Shown here: one piece after another, positions 9,493-17,701 of the stretch | How the letters are laid out: each line of letters starts with the position of its first letter | Position numbering within the stretch: position 1 is the first letter of the stretch | NCBI GenBank assembly: GCA_024239075.1 | Contig: JANBVI010000040.1 | Location: forward strand, 1 to 43,601 | Length of the DNA stretch: 43,601 bases | Source: Fischerella sp. CENA71 | GTDB lineage: Bacteria > Cyanobacteriota > Cyanobacteriia > Cyanobacteriales > Nostocaceae | Direction: 5' to 3' | Position numbers and translations under genes: made by a program | The notes under the pieces: generated by a model | Told to the model about the DNA's origin: nothing | Seen by the model: the letters and a program-made list of their open reading frames with translations, nothing else | Databases searched by the model: none

Positions 9493-9779
9493 TGTCGGTG
9501 GAAAGATAAGATTGCCGCGACTGGAACCATAATATTGCCACAACGGAGGCTGTAATACTCATTATTTTTGTCACTTAAGGGATAAAGTGGCCGCTTTAAA
9601 ATCCTGGAATGCTTATTTTTGCGTTGTCCTATTTTCACCATACTTTACAGCGATCGCACTCAATTGTTTCAAATCCGCTTCTATCATAGGTTCTGTTCTG
9701 CGGCCACTTTATGCTTTAAAAACGGCCACATTATCCTTTAAGTGACAGTAAAAACGGCAATATTATCCTTCCACCGACA
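9493..9779. mobile_element. 287-bp non-autonomous transposon with multi-site ends (Tn7/Tn5053-like architecture)
   Basis: The ends are inverted copies of TGTCGGTGGAA.GATAA.AT followed by TGCCG (9493-9517 and 9755-9779), so the element begins TGT and ends ACA. Inside each end is a second related site, TGTCACTTAA.GGATAA (9569-9594, and 9722-9747 inverted), plus a third partial site (about 9527-9540 and 9700-9719). Both outer flanks are GTTTT (9488-9492 and 9780-9784), a 5-bp target duplication. TGT/ACA ends, several transposase-binding repeats per end and 5-bp duplications are the hallmarks of Tn7-, Tn5053- and Mu-like transposons. The roughly 100-bp centre has no gene. Structure is certain; family assignment is inference. 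Confidence 0.85.
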
Positions 9780-9946
9780 GTTTTAGGCAAAGTTAACTAT
9801 ATCGTCTCTAATGGCAGCTTCACTAGTTCCGCGCCAATTTTATATAAGCTTATAAACTTTGTAATGTAAATAGTATTTAGTATAATAAAAGAGATTTATA
9901 CTCTTAGCATTTGTGTGAAAAATAAAATTATTTTGGAGAAGAAAAG

Positions 9947-10741
9947 ATGATTACATCTTTATCGACTGAAGATAATCTTCAGCTCACAAATTCAATTCAG
10001 CAATCTAGTTTAATTTTAAGTAATAAAATTAAAAATTTAGTTGAGAATTTAAATAAAATATTAAATTATAATAATACCAACATTATCATACATGAAATAA
10101 AGGAGTGTACAGATTTTATCAGGGAGTTTAACTTAAAATATGAAGATCCAGAAAAGCCATTAGAGAAAATAAAATTAATACGTGATTTCCGCAATAATCT
10201 TAAAAATTTCATCATAAAGCGTCAAGAGTATACAACAGATGAAGTCGTAGGAGAACTTATCAATGAAAGTCTTGCCAATCTTACAGCTTTAGAAAAAAGT
10301 TTAAAAGAAGCAGAACATTTACAAATTACAATAGCATACTTAGAAGCTATTAAGAACTCAGTTGATGACAAACTAAGTTGGCTGCAAAACTTATATTCTT
10401 CAATGCTTTATATCTTGGAGATATTAGAGGATGAAGATATTATTTTAATACCAAAAAGTGTACTCAAAACCATTGAGAATACTTCTGAATATCTGTCTTC
10501 TAATAAAGGTTTGAGGGATTACATAAAAACGTCAAAGAGTGATGAAAATCAAGAGAAAATAAGAACTTATATTAATAGTATTAGACATGTGGCAAAAGCA
10601 ACTTTATGGGAATTACAAAAACTAAAACAAGAGCAGCCTAATTTACAATCATTATTAAATTTTATTCAATCTTCCCCTGAATGGAAAGGAGATGATTTTG
10701 AAGAATGTTTAGATTTTATCAATGAAGAAAGAAGAAAGTGA
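9947..10741 (+). CDS. Helical protein paired with a PIN-domain toxin
   Basis: The 264-aa product is AT-rich, charged and largely helical (long stretches such as LEKSLKEAEHLQITIAYLEA), with no membrane segment. It starts at an ATG 10 bp after GGAG (9932-9935) and overlaps the downstream PIN gene by 20 bp, so the two are translated together. VapB antitoxins normally have about 70-90 residues and a DNA-binding domain at one end; this partner is three times longer and shows no helix-turn-helix or ribbon-helix-helix signature. It may be an unusual antitoxin or a sensor. I do not recognise the family. Confidence 0.65.
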   Translation: MITSLSTEDNLQLTNSIQQSSLILSNKIKNLVENLNKILNYNNTNIIIHEIKECTDFIREFNLKYEDPEKPLEKIKLIRDFRNNLKNFIIKRQEYTTDEVVGELINESLANLTALEKSLKEAEHLQITIAYLEAIKNSVDDKLSWLQNLYSSMLYILEILEDEDIILIPKSVLKTIENTSEYLSSNKGLRDYIKTSKSDENQEKIRTYINSIRHVAKATLWELQKLKQEQPNLQSLLNFIQSSPEWKGDDFEECLDFINEERRK

Positions 10742-11219
10742 GGAGTCAGTGTATTTATTAGATACAAATCATTGTAGTTTTATAATTATTCAAAAAGACA
10801 CAGACGTAATAAATAAATTAGCATCGCTACCGAAAGATACCATAATAGCTATTAACAGTATCATATATGGTGAGTTAATTTTAATGGCTGAAAAATCAAC
10901 TAATAAAAAAGAAAATACAGATTTAATAGAGTCCTTTGCTAAAAATTTAATTATACATCCAATAGATCAAGATACGTCTAAAATTTATGGTCAGTTCCAT
11001 GCTGAAATTATTGATAAATTTGCACCAAAAGACAAGAATAGTAGAAGAAAATTCAACATAAAAGATATAGGAATATATCCCAACGATTTATGGATAGCCT
11101 GTACAGCCATTCAGCACAATCTAACTATAGTATCTGAAGATAGTGATTTTAAAAAAATGAGTACCGTAAGAAGTCTAAAGTTAGAATGTTGGAAATCTAA
11201 AGTAGGTTCAATTGTTTAA
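10722..11219 (+). CDS. PIN-domain ribonuclease, VapC-like toxin
   Basis: PIN domains are metal-dependent RNases; VapC toxins typically cut tRNA or rRNA. The four acidic positions are present: Asp in YLLDTNHC (about residue 14), Glu in IYGELI (about 50), Asp in NDLWIACTA (about 122) and Asp in VSEDSDF (about 140). Length (165 aa) is somewhat above the usual 130-150. The ATG lies inside the end of the upstream gene; a GTG at 10749 is an alternative start that would remove nine charged residues. Composition is as AT-rich as its partner, unlike the genes further left, which suggests they arrived as a unit. Confidence 0.8.
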   Translation: MKKEESEESVYLLDTNHCSFIIIQKDTDVINKLASLPKDTIIAINSIIYGELILMAEKSTNKKENTDLIESFAKNLIIHPIDQDTSKIYGQFHAEIIDKFAPKDKNSRRKFNIKDIGIYPNDLWIACTAIQHNLTIVSEDSDFKKMSTVRSLKLECWKSKVGSIV

Positions 11220-11692
11220 TATAATATTTATTATTTGATTTTTTAATAAAAATGCTGACATTAATGGTTCTTCAGTACATAGTATGCTTAACTAATACTT
11301 AAAGTGTCAATTTAATAAACACCTAATGCGAAAATTGTCAAAGTTTCTAAGCTTCCGCCGCACTTGCTTGAGGCAGATGCACAGGTCAGGGACGCCTTTG
11401 TATAGCAGAGGAGATGATTCGGCGTTTGCATTCCTCATTAGAATTATACGAAAATTAGGTTTTGACCCTTGCTGTACAAGGCTTTGATGCTCATTTGCGG
11501 ATATGTCTATTAGGGATTCCAGCTGAGGTGTTGATTCAACCATACTCTCTAATGAAAAATTCAGCTAAGAGTATTAGGCGAACTGCGAGATAAAGGCAGA
11601 TGCTCCAGAATTAGTACCTAAATTACTAACTCTCCTGGCTTTGCCTCAATTACTTTATCAATTGCTCTACAAGTATTGAGCAGATAAATTTT
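11220..11692. other. Intergenic stretch without a supported gene
   Basis: This is about 470 bp between the PIN gene and a convergent gene. A 78-aa minus-strand frame (11307-11543) has no ribosome-binding site or recognisable motif. No strong inverted repeat is seen. It may hold decayed sequence. Confidence 0.5.
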
Positions 11693-12814
11693 TTAAAGAC
11701 TTAGAATATAGTAGTATCGATCAATAAGTCTTTCTTCAGGTGTGTCATCTCCGATTGATATTTTCTCTAAATCTGACTTATCCCAAAAAACTAATTTGAT
11801 ATTTCGCAGATGTTGATCTCTAATTGCTTTTTCAGCATCTCGACTTAAATTGTTAGTGGTCACTATCAGACCCCAATTTCCCGGTGGGATTTTACTTGCT
11901 AACTTAAATACAACTTCAGAGCCAACAGATTTAGCTTCATTTTTGCATTCCACAAATATAGCTCCACTAAGTCCTGTATTAAGTAATACTAGACTCTGGT
12001 TACTTACAATAAGATCAATTTCATCTGTCTTCCTACGTTTACTTTCATACTGAACTTTCAAGCCAGGTATTTTCTCAAGAATTATTTTTGTCAACTTTTC
12101 TAATGTTTCTTTTTTTTGTTTGTTAGTTTTGGCATGTTTAGCTGCTTCTAGTTGTAACTGGACTTTATATAACCATACTTGTTTTAGAGGTTCCTGTAAG
12201 TTAAGAGCATCTAGATATATTGGATCTAGATGAATATTTTGAAAATCTGCGCCTTTAAAGCTGGCTCCCTCAATGCATGTACGGTACTGCTCCGCATTGC
12301 CTAAGCCGGGAAATACTATGAGCATAGGTTGACCTATATAGGCATCCTGCAAATTTGCTTGATTAAAATTAGAGTTAGTCAAATCAGCTGCTAATAAATC
12401 TGAACTTTTGATGCTCGCTTTGTAAAAGATGCAGTTGGTTAATTTTGCATGGGTTGCTATAACGTGATCTAAATTTGCTTCTATAAAATTACAACCTTCA
12501 AAAACTGCCATTTGCATAAAAGCATGGCTAAGATTAGTCTGATCAAATGAGCATTGATAAGCTGTAAATCCTCTTAAGAATGCACCTTGTAGATTTAAAT
12601 TTGAAAGATCCATACCTGCAATAACTACTCCCTCAAAATGACCTCCTGATAGATACTCTTCGATAAATTTATCTCTTGTTTTAGGTAAGTTACTATGCCA
12701 GTAGCACAGTCCTCCTTGACTAGGAATGCCAGGACGATGGCAGAAATTGCCAAATTTCCCATTATATCTACATTCTCCAGGCTCTGGTAATGCTATGTCC
12801 ATTTTTGCAGGCAT
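11693..12814 (-). CDS. Zinc-finger/pentapeptide-repeat protein with C-terminal PD-(D/E)xK nuclease-like domain
   Basis: A 373-aa protein with three parts. Residues 15-40 hold C15, C25, H26, C37 and H40, a metal-binding pattern. Residues about 55-195 are pentapeptide repeats of the A(D/N)LXX type (DLSNLNLQGAFLRG, ADLTNSNFNQANLQDA), which fold as a right-handed beta-helix. Residues about 230-373 look like a restriction-endonuclease-like domain: DEIDLIV (about 266) and FVECKN (about 288) supply the D...ExK core. Together these suggest a DNA-acting enzyme with a recognition or scaffold module. Neighbours are toxin-like genes, which fits a defence role, but this is inference. The start codon at 12814 is tentative; M5 is an alternative. 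Confidence 0.75.
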   Translation of the reverse strand: MPAKMDIALPEPGECRYNGKFGNFCHRPGIPSQGGLCYWHSNLPKTRDKFIEEYLSGGHFEGVVIAGMDLSNLNLQGAFLRGFTAYQCSFDQTNLSHAFMQMAVFEGCNFIEANLDHVIATHAKLTNCIFYKASIKSSDLLAADLTNSNFNQANLQDAYIGQPMLIVFPGLGNAEQYRTCIEGASFKGADFQNIHLDPIYLDALNLQEPLKQVWLYKVQLQLEAAKHAKTNKQKKETLEKLTKIILEKIPGLKVQYESKRRKTDEIDLIVSNQSLVLLNTGLSGAIFVECKNEAKSVGSEVVFKLASKIPPGNWGLIVTTNNLSRDAEKAIRDQHLRNIKLVFWDKSDLEKISIGDDTPEERLIDRYYYILSL

Positions 12815-12917
12815 CTTTAAAACTTAACCTTCTAGCATGACTATAACCGAGATAAAGTAACTGCAATTTGATGTTATAGCCACGACCGGGCAACAGGAGT
12901 GAGCAGCACTGGCACTT

Positions 12918-12942
12918 AAAACCCTTGCAGGCAAGCAGTTTT
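12918..12942 (-). terminator. Terminator-like hairpin
   Basis: The imperfect stem AAAAC-C-CTTGC / GCAAG-CA-GTTTT has a 2-base turn. On the minus strand it ends in GGGTTTT, about 80 bp past the stop of the 481-aa gene. It may end that transcript. Confidence 0.4.
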
Positions 12943-13022
12943 AATTGCAACACTATAAGCGTTTGGCACGGTAGGACTAATTAAGACTAAATGTTTAAAT
13001 CACATCTGATGTCATGCCTAAA

Positions 13023-14468
13023 TTAGGTCAACATAAATGCATCAAGCTCATCTATATCGTGAATAATATCGTCATCAGTAACGCCGTATGCTTCAGCTAA
13101 TTTAATGCTTGCTTGCAGTCTTAATTCAAAATTTAAATTAAAATCAAAAGCCGTAGAGGCCAAGTTGCCCAGTCTTTCATACGTAGCAACAAGATTAGCA
13201 ACAGTAGCCTTGTAAGCCTGGTCAATTTGAGAAAGAAACTTTTGGTAATGTTGCTCTACTCGCTTGGCAAGTTGCGCGTCTATTCCTAACAACTCCTTAC
13301 ATAAGTCAGAAACCATACGACCGCCAATTGTACCAATCACTGCCCCAACAACAGGAATTGGAATCAAGGCTTGCCCAATGGCTACTCCAGTAGCAGCCAT
13401 CGCTGAATCAGCGCAAGCGAATATACTTAACTCAACAAATTGTTCTTCAGTAATTTCTCCTCGATTCAAACTACCAATCAAACTAGCAATTTCCATGCCT
13501 GCACTAACGAATGCACCTGCCAAGGGGGCAGACATTTGAGCAAAATTGGTTAACCCATAAATTGCCGTTGCCGATATACTACTAAGCGCAGCACCAGTAG
13601 CCGTATCTAACCCAATTTCTTTCCAATCTTCAAGTGTTAACTCACCCTTAAAGACGTTTTTGCCTTCCTTATATTTAACGTAAAGCTTTGTAGCAAACCG
13701 AATGCTACCTCCAATAACTGCACCTCTAACAGCAACACGACCAAAATCAGCAAAGTTAGGTTGAGCATCGGCGTGTATTCTGTCTTTAATTTGTTCGTTA
13801 TCTCTCTTCAATTGTTGCTCATGACGGTCGAGCGTGTCGTCAACTTTTCCTATTTGTACATCCGCATAGTTAGATGAGGCAGGCCTAACGGTGTGACTAA
13901 AAGGACGACCGGATAACTGCTCTATCTCTTGAGCTTTTTCTTGTATCTTTTGAGCAGTGCGGCTTGTGATTCCCTCTACATGCTCGCCCTTCAAAATTTT
14001 TTGGATAATTTCATACTGGTCTTTAGGAATATGATAATACGACTCGTCTCTTCCAAAATTTTTGTATTTATTCATGTGGTCGAGAACGTGGTCAAGAGTA
14101 TTTCCAGTACCGTTGATAAATTTAGACTGTACCTGAACCCCATCAATTAAATAATCTTCCGGTGCTGTTCTACCAACTCCCTCAAATGTGGCGCGAGGTG
14201 TAGTGGAATTCAATAGCGATTTAGCATTACGTATACCAACCTCTACTTGCTCGGCAATTTCACCATGCTTTGTGCTTGCATTACCCAAGATTTTCTCAGG
14301 ACTATCTAAAAAATTACGGACTTTATCAACCTCTTGAACTGCTGCAAAAAAGGCACGGTCTTGTTTACTAAATTCTGCTGCTAGTTGTTCTGCATGGCGT
14401 AAATTGTCTTCTGCTACCATTGCCGCAACAAATTGAGTTGTCTGATGCCTATTTTCTAAATTCTCCAT
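13023..14468 (-). CDS. Large glycine-rich membrane-associated protein with possible nuclease-like N-terminal module
   Basis: 481 aa. Residues about 60-200 contain KHGEIAEQVEVG, then GRTAPEDYLIDGVQVQSKF and YYHIPKDQYEIIQKI. From memory, this module recurs in uncharacterised bacterial proteins; the D...(V)QSK pattern loosely recalls PD-(D/E)xK variants but is not proof. Residues about 250-400 hold several small-residue hydrophobic segments (VAVRGAVIGGSIRF, GAALSSISATAIYGL, ALIPIPVVGAVIGTIGG) typical of glycine-zipper membrane insertion. The C-terminus is helical and acidic. It shares strand and style with the next gene upstream (14646-15500), from which it is separated by 177 bp. Candidate two-gene system; function unknown. 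Confidence 0.65.
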   Translation of the reverse strand: MENLENRHQTTQFVAAMVAEDNLRHAEQLAAEFSKQDRAFFAAVQEVDKVRNFLDSPEKILGNASTKHGEIAEQVEVGIRNAKSLLNSTTPRATFEGVGRTAPEDYLIDGVQVQSKFINGTGNTLDHVLDHMNKYKNFGRDESYYHIPKDQYEIIQKILKGEHVEGITSRTAQKIQEKAQEIEQLSGRPFSHTVRPASSNYADVQIGKVDDTLDRHEQQLKRDNEQIKDRIHADAQPNFADFGRVAVRGAVIGGSIRFATKLYVKYKEGKNVFKGELTLEDWKEIGLDTATGAALSSISATAIYGLTNFAQMSAPLAGAFVSAGMEIASLIGSLNRGEITEEQFVELSIFACADSAMAATGVAIGQALIPIPVVGAVIGTIGGRMVSDLCKELLGIDAQLAKRVEQHYQKFLSQIDQAYKATVANLVATYERLGNLASTAFDFNLNFELRLQASIKLAEAYGVTDDDIIHDIDELDAFMLT

Positions 14469-14645
14469 ACATAAAAACTCGCATTGTTTTTAAATTCGTA
14501 AAGAATAATGTCGTACTTTAACTGAATGCGAGTTCGATAAAGTCCTGAAATATTTATATTTTTGCACTGTTTTGCTAGCTGTGTCCCAGATTACTTCATC
14601 AGCAAAATTGACTCATCAAACTCGCGTTTAATTTCAAATATATTT

Positions 14646-15500
14646 CTATATCTTGAGGTCTACTGTTTTTTTGAGTGACTCACTTAGGGCTTGGATAGAA
14701 TTAATTAAAGTCCCCAATCTTGCTTTCAAAGGCTGGCTAAATTTGTGGTAATCTTTAGGCGCATTTTGTTGGAAGTATTCTACTTCGTTTGAAATCAGGT
14801 CAGCTAGTTTGACAGTTTGCTCCTCAAGAAGATAAACTTCTGTCCTTTTAGCATCAACTTTAGGTGTCAAACCTTCAATTTCAAAAGCACGCTTATTGGC
14901 TTCTTCACCAATTTTTTTATTCTCCTTACTTAAGAACATACCGCTACCAATCAAAGCTGCACCGCCAATAGTCCAACCAATAGGACCAGCCATTGCTAGT
15001 AATACATTTCCAGCCGCCATACCTCCACCTCCCGCAGCAACAGCTCCACCTCCTAACCAGGCTAAAGCAGCATTAGTAGCTGCTGCACCAGAAAGAGAAG
15101 AAATTACAGCACCTGTTGATGCTGTTCCAAAAGTAGTTGCAAATGCCATTGCAGCAGCAGGGCCAAAACAAGCAACTCCCGCTCCAGCCATCACTCCTGC
15201 TCCAGCAGTAGACCCTACTACGTTTGTGTTGGGTTCTGCATAAATTAGCTCCCAATCTTTACCTGTAATTTCTTGAAGCTGAAATTTCAATTCAGTAACG
15301 ACTTTGCTAAATTCTTTTGGCGAATTTGTCAAGGTGTTAATATAACTTTCACATAGTTTGATAATTTCTACTCCACGCTTTACTCGCGTTTGATAAAGAG
15401 TTTCAGCAGCATTTTGTAAACGCTGACAGGCTTTTTCATATTTCTCTACTGCACGGCGGAGTCTTTCTTGAGCTTCTTTTCTATATGTATTGTTAAGCAT
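14646..15500 (-). CDS. Glycine-zipper membrane protein with flanking coiled coils
   Basis: 284 aa in three parts. There is an N-terminal coiled coil (about residues 1-85, ERLRRAVEKYEKACQRLQNA). A long Ala/Gly-rich hydrophobic core follows (about 95-200: GAGVMAGAGVACFGPAAAMA, then LGGGAVAAGGGGMAAGN). A C-terminal helical region (about 200-284) completes it. The core could insert as two or three membrane hairpins. Similar cores occur in proteins of many bacteria without assigned function. It is the first gene of a presumed pair with the 481-aa gene; its upstream region ends at a strong symmetrical hairpin (15664-15700) that isolates it from the parM operon. Confidence 0.65.
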   Translation of the reverse strand: MLNNTYRKEAQERLRRAVEKYEKACQRLQNAAETLYQTRVKRGVEIIKLCESYINTLTNSPKEFSKVVTELKFQLQEITGKDWELIYAEPNTNVVGSTAGAGVMAGAGVACFGPAAAMAFATTFGTASTGAVISSLSGAAATNAALAWLGGGAVAAGGGGMAAGNVLLAMAGPIGWTIGGAALIGSGMFLSKENKKIGEEANKRAFEIEGLTPKVDAKRTEVYLLEEQTVKLADLISNEVEYFQQNAPKDYHKFSQPLKARLGTLINSIQALSESLKKTVDLKI

Positions 15501-15663
15501 TGAACTAAAAATATCTAAAGTTAAACAATTGCACCTTAAGCTACTGCCTACAATGTATTAAAAATATGATTTAAAGCATAATTGTATAAATACTTATTTT
15601 TTGAATCTCAGTATTTTTATGGCTTGAGAAGCAACTTCACATTTTGTGTATTTATATACAATA

Positions 15664-15700
15664 AAAAATCAGTTTTAACTGCTAGTTAAAACTGATTTTT
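15664..15700. terminator. Perfect 17-bp-stem bidirectional terminator
   Basis: The arms AAAAATCAGTTTTAACT and AGTTAAAACTGATTTTT are exact reverse complements around a GCT loop. Both strands end in a T tract, so it can stop transcription either way. It lies about 140 bp beyond the last gene of the parM operon and 160 bp upstream of the glycine-zipper gene. The rest of 15501-15838 shows nothing else. Confidence 0.7.
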
Positions 15701-15838
15701 AACAAAAATATGAACTAGCGAAATTTTTTTAGTAAGGTATATGAAGTTAAGATGAAGTAGTTCCAAACTTGAGCCAAGAAATTTTATCGTTTGAAGTAAA
15801 AAGGCAATCGGATGTACACACAAGATTGTAGTGGTTAG

Positions 15839-16645
15839 CTAAATCAGATAAATGTTGCCGTCATCATCAAGACCAGCTAGTTCTGCCTTAACCAGTTCTG
15901 CAAAAAGCTCACGAATCATTGCAGCATCCGCATCTTTAATCACTCCGTTTTTATTGACGGTGTTCACGCTCATTGGCTTGTCCTTGGTTGCTTCCTTCCT
16001 TCCTAGATAATCAAACAGCTTTTGAGCGTTTTCACTAATCTGTGGTTTCTGAGGTTCATCTGGCTGGACTGTTGCGTCAATCTCAAATTCCAGCGCCTTA
16101 CGGTTAGATGCTTGCTTTAGCTGCTGCTGGATTGCTTCAATTTCAGCATCTACATCTTCTGCACTGACAGGGATATAAAGAGTTTCGCGGAATCTATCAA
16201 TTGCATCCGCCATTTCAATGGCTTTCATCGCCTCGTAGGCTTCCCCACCTAGTTTTAGATCAGTAGCTCGTTCCTGAGTTAAAGATTGCAGTTGGGCAGT
16301 CTTGTTAATCGCCTCCACAGTCTCGTTATACTCGCTGATTGAAGCCATTTCTTTGGCTGCGTACCCAGCCAAAGGGAAAGCAGCACAGGCTATTGTTATA
16401 CCTAAAATTTTTGTTAGAGCTTCGTTAAAGTAAACTTTTGTTGGCTGCAACCTTGGTTGAGAGGGATTTTCAATTGTGTAGGCTCTATTTTGGCAAGTGG
16501 TAATACCAAAATAATCTTCACAAATGCGATACTCACGCCAATCCTTTAAATAGCCTGGTATTGCTAGCCCCAGACTCACTAAACCCACAGTAAAACTGCC
16601 AAGGGCTAATTCCTTATAGCTAATTCTTAACGTAGTTTCAGCCAC
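15839..16645 (-). CDS. Membrane protein, last gene of the parM operon
   Basis: 268 aa from a GTG at 16645. This start is chosen because GGAGGGGGG lies 8-9 bp upstream and because a longer frame (to 16735) would overlap the upstream gene heavily. Two hydrophobic segments are visible (about residues 14-32 and 80-98), separated by a short loop with two Cys (ICEDYFGITTCQ). The remaining 170 residues are a charged, helical cytoplasmic-type domain ending in a predicted small helical fold (KLFDYLGRKE...AELAGLDDDGNIYLI) that resembles a winged-helix-like tail. Function is unknown. It overlaps the preceding 121-aa membrane protein gene by 19 bp. Confidence 0.65.
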   Translation of the reverse strand: MAETTLRISYKELALGSFTVGLVSLGLAIPGYLKDWREYRICEDYFGITTCQNRAYTIENPSQPRLQPTKVYFNEALTKILGITIACAAFPLAGYAAKEMASISEYNETVEAINKTAQLQSLTQERATDLKLGGEAYEAMKAIEMADAIDRFRETLYIPVSAEDVDAEIEAIQQQLKQASNRKALEFEIDATVQPDEPQKPQISENAQKLFDYLGRKEATKDKPMSVNTVNKNGVIKDADAAMIRELFAELVKAELAGLDDDGNIYLI

Positions 16646-16992
16646 AGCACATACCCCCCTCCAACAATAATTAATGCGATCGCTCCAACAACAACGGCTG
16701 ACACGGTATCTCTGTAGAGCCAAACCAAATTCCAAAAGCCAAACAGTGAACAGAAGACAGCCGCAATACGCAGTAAGCTAGCCGTTTTGTTGTGAGGGAT
16801 ATTACTAACAAAATAGGTAATGGTCAGTATAAAAGCGATTGGGTAAATCAAAAGCAACTTGGGGGCTATTTGGACTACAAAAGCAACTGCAACACCTGCG
16901 CTCATCCATGAGAGAAATTCAGCCCAATTGCTTAAGTGAATGTAAAACTTAGTGCCTTTACCACTTGGTTTTGGCTCAAAACTGGATTGCAT
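16627..16992 (-). CDS. Four-pass small membrane protein
   Basis: 121 aa with four hydrophobic segments (about 25-43, 46-64, 71-92, 96-117) and short charged loops; no family recognised. Its translation signals are odd. AGGAGGA (17021-17027) follows directly after the upstream stop codon, but the ATG is 28 nt away. Most of the gap is a GC-rich hairpin, GGGGCG-GTAA-CGCCCC (17003-17018). If the hairpin folds, the effective spacing drops to about 12 nt. Part of the parM operon. Confidence 0.7.
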   Translation of the reverse strand: MQSSFEPKPSGKGTKFYIHLSNWAEFLSWMSAGVAVAFVVQIAPKLLLIYPIAFILTITYFVSNIPHNKTASLLRIAAVFCSLFGFWNLVWLYRDTVSAVVVGAIALIIVGGGYVLWLKLR

Positions 16993-17002
16993 ACAGTCTT
17001 AA

Positions 17003-17018
17003 GGGGCGTTACCGCCCC
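17003..17018 (-). promoter_or_regulatory. Hairpin with GTAA tetraloop between ribosome-binding site and start codon
   Basis: A 6-bp all-GC stem closes a GNRA-type loop, placed between AGGAGGA and the ATG of the 121-aa membrane protein gene. It may bring the two together for translation, or act as a weak attenuator; it lacks a T tract. Confidence 0.5.
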
Positions 17019-17029
17019 ATTCCTCCTAA

Positions 17030-17701
17030 TTATTTGTCAGATTTCAAATGCCCATAACGGATATACTCAGCGTCTTTCTGCCGTTTGATGCCAACAGATG
17101 CCAACAACTCTTGGCGAGTCTGTTGCAACTGTGCGGTTGCTGCTTGCCGTTTCTCTCCAGCTTGTTTCTGATTTTCAATTAGTTGCAAACTGGTTTTGAG
17201 CTTGCCTTCTCCCAGTTGCCCCATAAGTTCATACTTTGCATCCAGGGCTTTGACCTTGCGGTCAACTTTCCCGGTTAACGACTGAGCATGTTTGTTGTAA
17301 TCAGCAAGCGCCAGGAATGCGTCAGCAGTGGACTTGTCGATCCGCTTTTTGCCTTCAACAACTATGTTTGTACTGGCAGCGTAAAACTCAGCTAGTTTAA
17401 CCTGTCCAGCCATCAGGGTTGCCGTGTGCTTTAACATTTGGGCTAAGGCTTTGGTGTTTAACCGGGCTACTTCTGCAACCTTGCCCACAGCAACAACTTT
17501 ATCCTTAAACTTCGGGTCAGCCAAATTGATGTCGCTTAATTGCAGCCCGTAGGACTGATAAAGCCCTTGCAGCATTGAAATAGCTTGAGGTAGTGCAGCC
17601 TGTTTACCCATTTGTGCGGCATTGGTGGAGAAATCACCCTTACCACCTTTGACAACAGACATTTGCGATTGGTTAGTAGTGGTCAACTTGTTGAATTCCA
17701 T
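17030..17701 (-). CDS. Helical soluble protein of the parM operon
   Basis: 223 aa from the ATG at 17701; an upstream frame would lengthen it by 29 hydrophobic residues that belong to the overlapping gene, so the shorter start is preferred. After a short polar N-terminus (KLTTTNQSQMSVVKGG) it is almost entirely alpha-helical, with a coiled-coil-like C-terminal half rich in Lys, Gln and Ala (about 140-210). No catalytic motif is seen. It overlaps the gene upstream by 29 bp. It could be a cytosolic partner or adaptor for the small membrane proteins encoded around it. Confidence 0.65.
   Translation of the reverse strand: MEFNKLTTTNQSQMSVVKGGKGDFSTNAAQMGKQAALPQAISMLQGLYQSYGLQLSDINLADPKFKDKVVAVGKVAEVARLNTKALAQMLKHTATLMAGQVKLAEFYAASTNIVVEGKKRIDKSTADAFLALADYNKHAQSLTGKVDRKVKALDAKYELMGQLGEGKLKTSLQLIENQKQAGEKRQAATAQLQQTRQELLASVGIKRQKDAEYIRYGHLKSDK

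Noticed and set aside
11307-11543. 78-aa minus-strand frame
   Set aside because: No start signal, no recognisable motif, isolated in an intergenic gap.
14896-15243. 115-aa Ala/Pro-rich plus-strand frame
   Set aside because: It is the antisense shadow of the Ala/Gly-rich core of the glycine-zipper gene; composition is explained by that gene.
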